From: Kamptonema formosum PCC 6407
Lineage (GTDB): Bacteria > Cyanobacteriota > Cyanobacteriia > Cyanobacteriales > Microcoleaceae
Assembly: GCF_000332155.1 (NCBI RefSeq)
Contig: NZ_KB235903.1
Span: 2,206,803-2,270,802 of the forward strand
Reading direction: 5' to 3'
DNA: 64,000 nucleotides
The notes under the pieces were generated by a model, which was given only the letters and a program-made list of their open reading frames with translations, did no database searches and was not told the DNA's origin. The position numbers and the translations under genes were made by a program. Shown one piece after another: positions 8,606 to 16,138 of the stretch. Every line of letters starts with the position of its first letter. Position 1 is the stretch's first letter.

Positions 8606-9136
8606 TTAAAAACCAATTACCTGAGTGTTTTCTGGTAAAGCTGCTGTATCGGAAATTTTCTTAAAGACGGTTGCTTGAGCGTTAACAGCAGAGGGTCTAG
8701 GGTCGCCCGGTTTGGTTCCTTGCAATTGCAGGCGCATTAGACCTTCGGTGGTGAGTTCAAAGACGGTCATTACGGTTTGAGTGGCGCTGAGGCCGACATC
8801 AAGGTGCATTGGTTGATTTTTGGTATCAACTTTGTATCTCATTTCTTTGGCGCGGGCGGCCCCTTGGGGTGGTTGGACGACTAGATATAATTTGCCTTCT
8901 GGGGCAAAGATGAAGCTGAAAGACTGACCGGATGGGTCTGTGGCTTCCCATTGTCCGAGCAATTTCTGGTCGATATTATCGGTGGGGGCGGTTGTTTCGG
9001 CGGGGGCGGTTGTTTCGGTTTGGGCAATTGCTGGGGCTATTGTTGATAATGGGTTGGCTTGGGCGGCTAGGCCGCTGAGGATACCGAAACACAGGCAGGA
9101 TGCAATTAATTTGGGAAGAATTTTGGAGTTAGTCAT
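8606..9136 (-). CDS. Secreted protein of unknown function
   Basis: A 176-residue protein with a clear signal peptide: basic start, hydrophobic LIASCLCFGILSGLAAQA core and a likely cleavage after an Ala-x-Ala around residue 26-38. A Thr/Pro/Ala-rich spacer follows (about 40-54). The mature part (55-165) starts LLGQWEATDPSGQSFSFIF and has repeated beta-strand-like segments, resembling lipocalin-like 'LxGxW' domains of small periplasmic proteins. Its role is unknown. A TATAAA lies on the minus strand at about 9169-9174, upstream of the start, and could be a -10 element; no good -35 is seen. Confidence 0.75.
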   Translation of the reverse strand: MTNSKILPKLIASCLCFGILSGLAAQANPLSTIAPAIAQTETTAPAETTAPTDNIDQKLLGQWEATDPSGQSFSFIFAPEGKLYLVVQPPQGAARAKEMRYKVDTKNQPMHLDVGLSATQTVMTVFELTTEGLMRLQLQGTKPGDPRPSAVNAQATVFKKISDTAALPENTQVIGF

Positions 9137-9308
9137 TAGACTGCTGTGAAGTTGGGTGATTTCTGTTTTTATAGTCTAGTGCAAAAATCTCGATTTGACT
9201 GGTTTAAAATTTTATTGTGAAGGAAATTCGGCTTAAATTAAGTTAAATATAACAATAAAGCGTATTCTGGATTCATCGGAGGTTAAAAAAAGAGCGATCG
9301 CGATTTAA

Positions 9309-9872
9309 CTATAATAATTCACGCAATATTGTTTCGATCGCTACATCGGGTAGACCAAGTACCAAAGCTATTTGACATAGTTCGATACCTTGACTGTGCA
9401 ATTTGCAAACGACATCAGCGACATCAATTTCTAGGCGTTCGATCTGAGTTTTGAATCTGGAGTTAGTGGCGCGATCGTTGTCAAAGTCGCTAGGTGGAGA
9501 AGGACAGGGGTTGAGGTTGAGAGTGTGGACGTATTCTACGTATTGAATATAATCTCTGCCGAAGTTTGAAGTATTGCTAATATTTCTGCGATCGCAAGCA
9601 GCTTTGAGATTGCCTTTTTGCATATCTTCATCCATAACTACCGAGAGAGTTTTGAGTAACTTGTAGCCGACTTCTCGGACGTATTTGGTAGTGTAGCGGG
9701 TGTCACGGGCGATCGTTTCGTAGGTTTTGCCATCATACATTCCCTGAAACACTAACCGTTGCAGCGTATTGAGATGTTTTCCAGTTTTCTCGAAGATCGG
9801 GGAATCAACTAATTTTAGCAGTTCGTTTTCGTCAGGGACGGCTTGCAACGGGCGATCGTCCTTGGGCACCAT
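9309..9872 (-). CDS. Stand-alone vMAP-like HTH protein
   Basis: About 187 residues from the chosen ATG at 9872; an upstream in-frame ATG at 10016 would add 48 residues of unlikely composition and run into the divergent gene. Residues about 10-90 match the helix-turn-helix domain found at the N terminus of vWA-MoxR-associated and NB-ARC/WD40 proteins in cyanobacteria: LNTLQRLVFQGMYDGKTYETIA, then TTKYVREVGYKLLKTLS. In those proteins the domain is fused to a STAND ATPase or peptidase; here no effector follows. The C-terminal part (140-187) has a second helical, HTH-like segment (GIELCQIALVLGLPDVAIETIL). It may be a cut-down regulator or adaptor. The family is moderately sure; the function is inference. 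Confidence 0.7.
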   Translation of the reverse strand: MVPKDDRPLQAVPDENELLKLVDSPIFEKTGKHLNTLQRLVFQGMYDGKTYETIARDTRYTTKYVREVGYKLLKTLSVVMDEDMQKGNLKAACDRRNISNTSNFGRDYIQYVEYVHTLNLNPCPSPPSDFDNDRATNSRFKTQIERLEIDVADVVCKLHSQGIELCQIALVLGLPDVAIETILRELL

Positions 9873-10015
9873 AGGTTGAGCGAAGACAAAATAAAATTGT
9901 GTGAAACTTCGGGCTTTTTCAGTCTTTTTCGGGCTTTTTTGGTCAAGACATAAGTGAGACAGGTGAGGTACATTCTGAATCAGTTTATTTGCACCAACAC
10001 CAAGTGAGCGATACA

Positions 10016-10279
10016 ATGCCTGACAATTTAGCTCTGCTGGACAAAAGCGATGACATATTGAACAGCGATCGCGGGGAGACTCAAGAGGATTGCGGCTGTC
10101 CCTTCAAAAAAGCCGGGACTCAAGAGACGGCATCGAATGCTCAGAATGTCCAGAGTATCCTCAACCTTGGGGGCAACGATACGCTAGAAGGCTCTGTCAC
10201 GCAAGACTTTTTGAATGGTAACACAGGAAACGACTTTATTTCTAGTAGTGTTGATGGGGATATGGGGCGATCGCTCTGA
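10016..10279 (+). pseudogene. RTX-like (haemolysin-type repeat) gene truncated by an IS remnant
   Basis: The 87-residue product starts MPDNLALLDKSDDILN and contains Asp/Gly/Asn-rich sequence LGGNDTLEGSVTQDFLNGN followed by TGNDF, the pattern of calcium-binding RTX nonapeptides. It ends abruptly in the first six bases of an IS-type terminal inverted repeat, whose CTCTGA provides the stop. Beyond the insertion, 10798-10896 reads open in another frame (FTNFGLDGGLTGRFNINAV), which may be the old 3' part. RTX proteins are normally secreted by type I systems. The fragment is probably non-functional. Confidence 0.6.
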
Positions 10280-10793
10280 CGGGGTGACAACCCCGTCAAA
10301 AGCTTGATAAAATAAAGGACATAGCCTTCAAACCCCTCTGAAAAAATGGGAGCTTATTGGGCCTAATTTTCATCAATTCCGCAATAGTTGCATGGCAAAA
10401 CTCCATTCCTACTACCCACAACTGACCATATAATCCTATCCAAAAACTACTATGACGGCGTTGCGATCGCCTCGACTCAATTAGGCGACCGATGTATTTC
10501 TGAATTCCCTTTAGCTTGAACTGTCGTCGGCTCTCAAACATGATGGGGTATGGCATCAATGTCGCCAATAACTCAATACTCACTTGTTTACGGATTTGGA
10601 GCAGAAAAACTAAGATTGTCAGAGTCAAGTATTCAGCTTTCTTGAGCTGCTGTTGGAAACAAATTTGGTAAAATGGAGGTAACATTTTTAATAGATGGGG
10701 CGACTTTACAATACTGACCCCATCTTTTTTTACCATGAATCGGTCAAAACCCTGTCAGTTAGGGGTTTTGATGGGGTTGTCACCCCGTCAGAG
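10274..10793. mobile_element. Internally deleted IS element with 27-bp inverted repeats
   Basis: The left end CTCTGACGGGGTGACAACCC and the right end, read in reverse complement, match over about 27 bp with a single mismatch (CCCCGTC versus CCCCATC). Length is 520 bp. The trinucleotide TCG directly flanks both ends and may be a 3-bp target duplication. The interior codes for a shortened transposase on the minus strand. Confidence 0.85.
10296..10736 (-). pseudogene. Shortened IS4-superfamily transposase (N and C termini fused)
   Basis: 146 codons. Residues 17-70 match the N-terminal part of cyanobacterial IS4-like DDE transposases (MLPPFYQICFQQQLKKAEYL, then VSIELLATLMPYPIMFESRR). The sequence then jumps to a typical C-terminal tail (SRRSQRRHSSFWIGLYGQLW ... 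NKLPFFQRGLKAMSFI). The catalytic core of about 250 residues that should carry the DDE triad is absent, yet the frame is intact. It therefore cannot catalyse transposition and the element would depend on a full-length relative in trans. Confidence 0.75.
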
Positions 10794-10926
10794 TCGTGAC
10801 TTAAATTCTATTTCAAATTTCACAAATTTTGGTCTTGATGGTGGATTAACTGGTAGATTCAACATTAACGCTGTGTGTGATGCAGAATTGGTTTAAGCGC
10901 GATTAATTCAATATTGAATAAAATTT

Positions 10927-11125
10927 GTAGGGGCGGGTTCGCCAACAATTCTTGCCACATAACAAATAATCTTGAAAACCCGCCCCCACCCAACGAATAA
11001 TCCCTAACAACGATCCTCGTCTTATTGTTAAATTCAATGTAATTTTTAATCTTTTCGTGGGGTGGGGGCGGGTTTTTAGGATGGTCGATGGGTGTCAGAT
11101 ATTTGGGCGAACCCGCCCCTACAGG
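10927..11125. repeat. Pair of inverted REP hairpins (BIME-like)
   Basis: Hairpin 1 (10927-10991) pairs GTAGGGGCGGGTT with AACCCGCCCCCAC. Hairpin 2 (11058-11125) is its mirror image, GTGGGGGCGGGTT pairing with AACCCGCCCCTAC. Together they form a roughly 200-bp palindrome with AT-rich sequence between. The unit is directly upstream of the RAYT gene, as in known REP-RAYT systems. The stretch 10897-11160 holds nothing else. Confidence 0.85.
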
Positions 11126-11160
11126 CCTTATAATTATGGTGTTAGATTGTTTGCAAAAAT

Positions 11161-11706
11161 ATGAAATATAATCCTGATATCCATCATCGCCGCTCTATTC
11201 GTCTACCAGGATATGACTATAGCCAACCAGGTGCATATTTTGTAACAATCTGTATTTGGCAACGTGAATGTTTATTAGGTGAAATTCAAGAGGGGAATAT
11301 TCTATTAAACAGTTATGGTGAAGTTGTTAATTTTAATTGGTTTAATCTGATCAAGGTATATCCTCATATTGAATTAGATACTTTTGTGATTATGCCGAAT
11401 CATATTCATGGAATTATTATCATAAAAAATCGTAATCAAGATTGTAGTCTATCGGAAATTGTAAGGGGTTTTAAAACATTTTCTGCCCGTCGGATCAATC
11501 AGCTACGTTCTGTTTCAGGCATACCTGTATGGCAAAGAGGTTATTATGAACATATTATTCGGAACGAAACCGCCTTATCTAAAATTCAGGAATATATTAT
11601 CAATAATCCGTATAATTGGGAAACCGATGAAATGCACCCATGTCAAAAATGGCGATCGCACCCAACGGCAAAACAGCGATTTCAGCTTCAGGGGATAATA
11701 TCCTGA
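11161..11706 (+). CDS. REP-associated tyrosine transposase (RAYT, Y1_Tnp family)
   Basis: A 181-residue protein of the IS200/IS605-related RAYT group. It starts with the family pattern RRSIRLPGYDYSQPGAYFVT, has the metal-binding HxH in FVIMPNHIHGIIII, a basic RGFKTFSARRIN segment, and the tyrosine-bearing helix with VWQRGYYEHIIRN. These single-stranded-DNA nucleases bind and process REP hairpins; each genome usually has few RAYTs and many REP copies. The adjacent inverted REP pair is the expected substrate. All key residues appear intact, so it may be active. The C-terminal 25 residues, rich in basic residues, include a HIP1-like GCGATCGC in the DNA. Base composition is lower in GC than the neighbours. 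Confidence 0.92.
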   Translation: MKYNPDIHHRRSIRLPGYDYSQPGAYFVTICIWQRECLLGEIQEGNILLNSYGEVVNFNWFNLIKVYPHIELDTFVIMPNHIHGIIIIKNRNQDCSLSEIVRGFKTFSARRINQLRSVSGIPVWQRGYYEHIIRNETALSKIQEYIINNPYNWETDEMHPCQKWRSHPTAKQRFQLQGIIS

Positions 11707-11739
11707 GATTGGAGGGAATGGGGGATTTGTGCGCCGAGG

Positions 11740-11810
11740 CCAGAAACCGGGTTTCGACCTAGATATCTCGTTGGGAAGCTGGGATTTTTCAGAGAAACCC
11801 GGTTTCTTGG
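11740..11810. repeat. GAAACCGGGTTTC dispersed palindromic repeat
   Basis: Contains GAAACCGGGTTTC and, 40 bp on, GAAACCCGGTTTC, both nearly self-complementary and mutually inverted. Related sequence occurs near 12586, 15606-15665 and 27806-27870. This motif family is common between genes in Oscillatoriales genomes. The rest of the gap 11707-11980 has no gene. Confidence 0.75.
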
Positions 11811-11980
11811 CGTAGGACGGAAGATGTCATCCCTATTCTGTCACTGAGCGGGAGATAATTTTCTGTAACTACTCGCTTGTAAGGCTTTCGCCTTGGAAAG
11901 CCTAAATTATTGAGAATGGCTAAAATCCAGCGATCGCCAGGAGAAAGCCTTTTTCTGTGACTAAAGTAACATAATAGGGA

Positions 11981-12454
11981 TCACCCTGCCGCAATCATTA
12001 CACTATTGGATTTAATCACCGCGAAGACTTCTTTCCCTTTCTTTAAACCCAGTTTATCAGCCGATGTCCGAGTGACAATCGACACCAACTCTACAGAGGG
12101 TGCGATCGCCAGGGTGACTTCCGCATTCACTGTGCCTTTGACAATGCGTTTCACTTTGGCTCTCAAAATGTTGCGGGCACTGATTTGTACCGCCTGCGAT
12201 CCTGGTGTATTCATCAAATCATTAGCAAAGCTTGCCGAAGGCATCGCTTCTTCTCCTTCCTCCTCTAAATCCTCAGAAAATTCTATGGAGTTGACCTCAA
12301 GCGGGGCAGATGAGGACGATTGCCCCATCTGTCGAATCATTTCTCGCAAAATTTCTGTCTTGCTGCGTTGAGTCTGCTGACAAATCTGTTCGAGAATTTG
12401 CCGCTCTTCATCGGAGGATTGGAAAGTTATCCAGCCTTGCTCTTTTCTTGGCAT
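11981..12454 (-). CDS. RHH-Mop fusion: probable molybdate-responsive regulator
   Basis: A 157-residue protein. Residues 8-45 (WITFQSSDEERQILEQICQQ ... KTEILREMIRQMG) look like a ribbon-helix-helix DNA-binding domain. An acidic, Ser-rich linker (46-85) follows. Residues 92-156 are a Mop/TOBE molybdate- or tungstate-binding domain (ISARNILRAKVKRIVKGTVN ... ADKLGLKKGKEVFAVIKSN). Classical ModE uses a winged helix instead of RHH, so this is a distinct build for the same job. It is divergent from the molybdate transporter gene modBC, with a palindromic site immediately at its own start codon, which suggests autoregulation and control of modBC by molybdate (inference). Confidence 0.82.
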   Translation of the reverse strand: MPRKEQGWITFQSSDEERQILEQICQQTQRSKTEILREMIRQMGQSSSSAPLEVNSIEFSEDLEEEGEEAMPSASFANDLMNTPGSQAVQISARNILRAKVKRIVKGTVNAEVTLAIAPSVELVSIVTRTSADKLGLKKGKEVFAVIKSNSVMIAAG

Positions 12455-12461
12455 CGTAGAA

Positions 12462-12490
12462 TACCAAATATGTTGGTATAAAGTTGGTAT
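12462..12490. promoter_or_regulatory. Candidate operator of the RHH-Mop regulator
   Basis: A perfect inverted repeat TACCAA-ATATG-TTGGTA (12462-12478), followed by a further TTGGTAT half-site at 12484-12490. It begins only seven bases upstream of the regulator's ATG, where bound protein would block transcription or translation. RHH dimers bind short repeated half-sites of this kind. A single TACCAA half-site also occurs at 12732-12737 on the modBC side. Seen directly; function inferred. Confidence 0.6.
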
Positions 12491-12632
12491 GATTGGGCAT
12501 CGAATATCATTCTAGCGGTAAATCGGTCGTGCGATCGCTCTGATTTCACCATATCAACCAGGACTTTGGCACCCAACCACAGCAACCGGGTTTCGACGGA
12601 GCTCAACCAACAGGTTTTTTGACGAAAATATA

Positions 12633-12669
12633 GCAGGAGGCAGGAGGCAAAAGGCAGAAGGCAGGAGGT
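12633..12669. repeat. GGCAGGA-type heptamer repeat
   Basis: Five units of GGCAGGA with variants GGCAAAA and GGCAGAA. Same family as 8514-8567. It lies in the divergent gap between the Mop regulator and modBC. Confidence 0.8.
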
Positions 12670-12774
12670 TAGTTGTATGAAGTTCACTCAACAATGCCGA
12701 TTGTATCAATAATTTGGAGAATTGGGATTAGTACCAACCACAGCTAAAAACTAAAATCAACAACCAACAATAAA

Positions 12775-12840
12775 TAACTAACAACTAACAACTAACAACT
12801 AACAACTAACAACTAACAACTAACAGTTAACAGTTAACAA
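12775..12840. repeat. AACTAAC heptamer array before modBC
   Basis: About seven AACTAAC units, then AGTTAAC units, ending six bases before the modBC ATG. The array occupies the place where a ribosome-binding site would be expected, and none is visible there. The remaining part of the gap 12491-12845 has no gene. Confidence 0.9.
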
Positions 12841-12845
12841 ATACA

Positions 12846-14738
12846 ATGATTACCGATCTCTCCCCATTATGGATTTCTCTTAAAACCGCAGGACTTGCCA
12901 CCATTGCTACATTCTTTACAGGCATTCCAATTGCTTACTGGATGTTGAATTATCGAGGGCGATGGAAGTCCCTTATTGAGGGCGTTTTTGTATCGCCGTT
13001 AATTTTGCCGCCAACAGTTGTTGGCTTTTTGCTGCTGTTATTATTTGGCAAAAATGGCCCCTTGGGGCAGTTAATGGCTCAGTTTAATTTCACAATAGTT
13101 TTTACCTGGTATGCGGCTGCGATCGCGGCGACAGTTGTCGCTTTTCCCCTAATGTACAAAACTGCATTAGGAGCATTTGAACAAGTCGATCGCACTCTGC
13201 TGCAAGTTGCCCAAACTCTGGGCGCATCCAAGGTACGGATTTTCTGGCGCGTGCTGCTTCCACTTTCTGTCCCCGGTATTGTAGCTGGAACAACTCTAAC
13301 ATTTGCACGAGCTTTAGGAGAATTTGGGGCAACTTTGATGTTAGCGGGGAATATTCCCGGTCAAACTCAAACTATTCCTATGGCAATTTACTTTGCAGTG
13401 GAAGCAGGGTCAATGAATGAGGCTTGGCTGTGGGCGATCGCGATTATGACGATCTCATTATCCGCGATCGTTGCGGTCAATCTGTGGCAGAAACAATATG
13501 AGCGCAAGATTCAAGGTAAGCAATTTGGCGCGATCGAAGCTAATGAACCCGTGTATGGTAGGGAAAAAGAAGGGGCTAAGGACTGGGGACTAAGCGCTAA
13601 AGTAACAGAAAAAGAAAATTATTCCCTGCGCCAAAGTCCCTATCCCCTAACCCCTTCTTCTATCAAGCAAGGGCTACTGGTTGATATTGAGAAACAACTG
13701 GCAAACTTTACCCTGAAAACCGCTTTTAGCCTTCACCAAGAAACTATGGGATTACTAGGGGGATCTGGTTCTGGTAAGAGCATGACACTGCGTTGTATTG
13801 CGGGGGTAGAAACCCCCAGTCAAGGGCGAATTATTCTTAATAGTCAAACTATATTTGATTCAGAAAAGGGGATTAATATCCCCAGTCATCAACGGAAAGT
13901 AAGTTTAGTGTTTCAAAACTATGCACTATTTCCTCACATGACTGTTTTCCAAAATATTGCTTTTGGCTTGCAACATTTATCGCGGGAAATGCGATCGCAA
14001 CGGGTGCATCAACAATTGGCGCTATTGCAGTTAGAGGGATTAGGCGATCGCTATCCCCATCAACTATCGGGTGGGCAACAACAGCGGGTAGCCTTGGCTA
14101 GGGCGCTAGCAACTGAACCGGAAGTTTTACTACTGGATGAACCGTTTTCGGCGCTGGATACCTATCTCCGCGCTCAAGTTGAGCGTCAACTGGTGGAAAC
14201 TTTATCTACTTATTCGGGCGTGACTTTATTTGTGACACATAATCTGGAGGAAGCCTATCGGGTATGTGAGAAATTGATGGTAATGTCGGGGGGGAAAGCG
14301 ATCGCCTTTGATTCCAAACATCGGATTTTTGAGCGTCCTCAAACCTTGCGTGTCGCTCAACTGACGGGATGCAAAAACTTTTCTCGTGCAATTGCGATCG
14401 AGTCGAATGCGATCGCCGCGCTGGATTGGGGCGTTACCTTGCAAGTTGTGGAAATGATTGCTGGTTTGGCAAATGTAGGAATTCGTGCCCATCAGATTAG
14501 TATTATGCCCAATCCTGATGCAAATTTGGAGAATACATTTCCGTGCTGGTTAGCTTCAACCAGTGAAACACCGCACCGCATGACGCTTTTTCTCAAGTTG
14601 AATGCTACTCCTGAAAACCCACAGGACTATCATCTACAAGCAGAAATTTTTAAAGAGAAGTGGGAAGCAATCAAGAATCATCCCTTTCCCTGGTATGTAC
14701 GGTTAAATCCCCTGCGTCTGATTTTGATGTTTAGCTAA
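12846..14738 (+). CDS. modBC: Fused molybdate ABC transporter permease-ATPase ModBC
   Basis: A 630-residue fusion. Residues 1-215 form a ModB permease with about five membrane segments and the EAA-type loop (QTLGASKVRIFWRVLLPLSV). A linker (about 216-272) follows. The ModC ATPase has Walker A GGSGSGKS (about 305), Q-loop SLVFQNYALFPHMT, signature LSGGQQQR (about 407), Walker B LLLDEPFSALD and the switch His in VTHNLEEA. The C-terminal 140 residues look like a diverged TOBE/regulatory region. Fused modBC genes are known in heterocystous and other cyanobacteria. No modA binding protein lies in the window. The divergent RHH-Mop gene is the likely regulator. The linker is rich in sequence resembling the GGGGCTA and CCCCTAACCCC repeats, so a repeat may have been involved in the fusion. 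Confidence 0.95.
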   Translation: MITDLSPLWISLKTAGLATIATFFTGIPIAYWMLNYRGRWKSLIEGVFVSPLILPPTVVGFLLLLLFGKNGPLGQLMAQFNFTIVFTWYAAAIAATVVAFPLMYKTALGAFEQVDRTLLQVAQTLGASKVRIFWRVLLPLSVPGIVAGTTLTFARALGEFGATLMLAGNIPGQTQTIPMAIYFAVEAGSMNEAWLWAIAIMTISLSAIVAVNLWQKQYERKIQGKQFGAIEANEPVYGREKEGAKDWGLSAKVTEKENYSLRQSPYPLTPSSIKQGLLVDIEKQLANFTLKTAFSLHQETMGLLGGSGSGKSMTLRCIAGVETPSQGRIILNSQTIFDSEKGINIPSHQRKVSLVFQNYALFPHMTVFQNIAFGLQHLSREMRSQRVHQQLALLQLEGLGDRYPHQLSGGQQQRVALARALATEPEVLLLDEPFSALDTYLRAQVERQLVETLSTYSGVTLFVTHNLEEAYRVCEKLMVMSGGKAIAFDSKHRIFERPQTLRVAQLTGCKNFSRAIAIESNAIAALDWGVTLQVVEMIAGLANVGIRAHQISIMPNPDANLENTFPCWLASTSETPHRMTLFLKLNATPENPQDYHLQAEIFKEKWEAIKNHPFPWYVRLNPLRLILMFS

Positions 14739-15397
14739 ACCCAAGCATACAAAATTGCTAGGTTGTCGATCGCGCTGAGGGTATGAATTGTTTTTGGTGG
14801 GACATAAGCGAAACTACCGGGTTGCAGTGAGATTTGATTCCCGGCGCGATCGAGTTTTCCCTGTCCTTCCAAAACATAAATCGCTGTTCCGCGCAATGCT
14901 GAATGAGTAGGAATATCATCTCCCGCAGAAATACAGACTAAGGAGAATTGCGATCGCTCGTCTTTAGACAGAACTATTTTATGGATTTCCCGATCCAAGT
15001 AAGCAATCCGATCTGATAGCGGCGGTGCGATCGTCTCTTCCAAGATGCTAGGAGTTGTTATAGTTGATTGAGCAAGGGTTGCTTGGCGATCGCTCAGATT
15101 AATCTGAATTTGGGATTGTTCAGTAAACAATTCCTTTAACGAACTGCTCATCTGGGTTTTAACTTGGTTAATTGCTTGGTAGGTTTCCAGATCGGAACAG
15201 AAAATCTCTAAAATTAGAACTGGTTCGGAAGTCTTCAATGTCCACTGACACTTTGACAGTAACTCGCGGGTGATGCGATCGCAGGATTGACAGAATAGGT
15301 TTGTAATTCCTGCTTGTAGTTCTAACTGTAGCAGTCGATCTAAGGGAGAGGAGGGAATTGCTCGATCGTCCCCAGGTAAATTTGAGGAGTTCATCAT
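14735..15397 (-). CDS. Cupin-domain protein
   Basis: A 220-residue protein. The C-terminal 75 residues are a single cupin barrel: IPTHSALRGTAIYVLEGQGK and then LQPGSFAYVPPKTIHTLSA, with one His of the second cupin motif but a first motif lacking the usual HxH pair, so metal binding may be incomplete. Residues 1-140 are helical and not recognised; a CQSC pair of cysteines is at about 36-39. It overlaps the end of modBC by four bases tail to tail. Whether it belongs to molybdate metabolism is unknown; the overlap alone is weak evidence because the genes are convergent. Confidence 0.75.
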   Translation of the reverse strand: MMNSSNLPGDDRAIPSSPLDRLLQLELQAGITNLFCQSCDRITRELLSKCQWTLKTSEPVLILEIFCSDLETYQAINQVKTQMSSSLKELFTEQSQIQINLSDRQATLAQSTITTPSILEETIAPPLSDRIAYLDREIHKIVLSKDERSQFSLVCISAGDDIPTHSALRGTAIYVLEGQGKLDRAGNQISLQPGSFAYVPPKTIHTLSAIDNLAILYAWV

Positions 15398-16138
15398 GAT
15401 TGCTTGTGGATTGAGTTTAATAGTTGGCTAGAAGATAGGGAGACGGCTCTTGTGATGAGGAGAGGGAATATTTCTGGGACAGAGAAGATGGGTGTCTGTA
15501 GGTAACAGGCAATTTGTTTCAACTTAGGAATAGATTTGCTAACCTTCTGCGTCTTTTACATTTAGGACTTACGCAAAAAACCGTTTGGCTGACGCGGACG
15601 TAAGCTCGGTTTCTGGTAAAAAATAATGAATCTCTCCGAGAGACATTGATGCAGAAACTGGGTTTTTGCCCTGCGCGTGTAAGTCATGACATTGTTGCCA
15701 TTCTGCTCTTAAAGAACTGTCAAACGCTGAGTTATCTCCTATAGTTCAGAATGCAGGATATTAGCTAAAAAATCTGCTAGCTATGCTACCAACTATATTT
15801 TTATTAATAATTGATCTGATTAAATTGGGAATGTAACTTTCATTACTTAGGCACGATCGCGTAACGCCGCCATCCTGGGGGTAAGAATACCGCGCCTGGA
15901 AAGCGGCCGTAGTGCGATTTTGCGTAATTCCTAAAATTGCAAAAATGTTCTAGCTGCAATCAAATTGCGACTATTTTTCAAGATCGCGATCGCTAAATGA
16001 GTAGAGCAGGGGATGCTGGGGGAGCGATCGCGATCGTCTTAGCGATAAAGTCACTGTAGCACTTGGCGGCTGTACTGCGATCGTAGATTCCGACCAATTT
16101 AGCTAGCTATCATTCTATTACCTTCTTTCCCGATCGTC
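15398..16138. other. Intergenic region, about 740 bp, repeat-bearing
   Basis: Contains the MITE-like element 15564-15687 and, at 15842-15930, a degenerate relative of the element at 29519-29610 (shared CGTAACGCCGCCAT and GATTTTGCGTAA). Several overlapping HIP1 sites lie at 15975-16040. No open frame with protein-like composition is seen. Confidence 0.6.
15564..15687. mobile_element. MITE-like palindromic element (GACTTACGCA family)
   Basis: Ends AGGACTTACGCA and TGCGCGTGTAAGTCAT are imperfect inverted repeats. The interior carries CGGTTTCTGG and CAGAAACTGGGTTTTT, related to the GAAACCGGGTTTC repeat, again in inverted order. No coding capacity. Confidence 0.65.

Noticed and set aside
9873-10016. 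48-residue N-terminal extension of the vMAP-like HTH protein
   Set aside because: Unlikely composition, and it would run through the divergent promoter region; the internal ATG is preferred.
12427-12687. 86-residue minus-strand frame upstream of the Mop regulator
   Set aside because: Its start is a translated heptamer repeat and it overlaps the regulator's start and operator; no recognisable motif.
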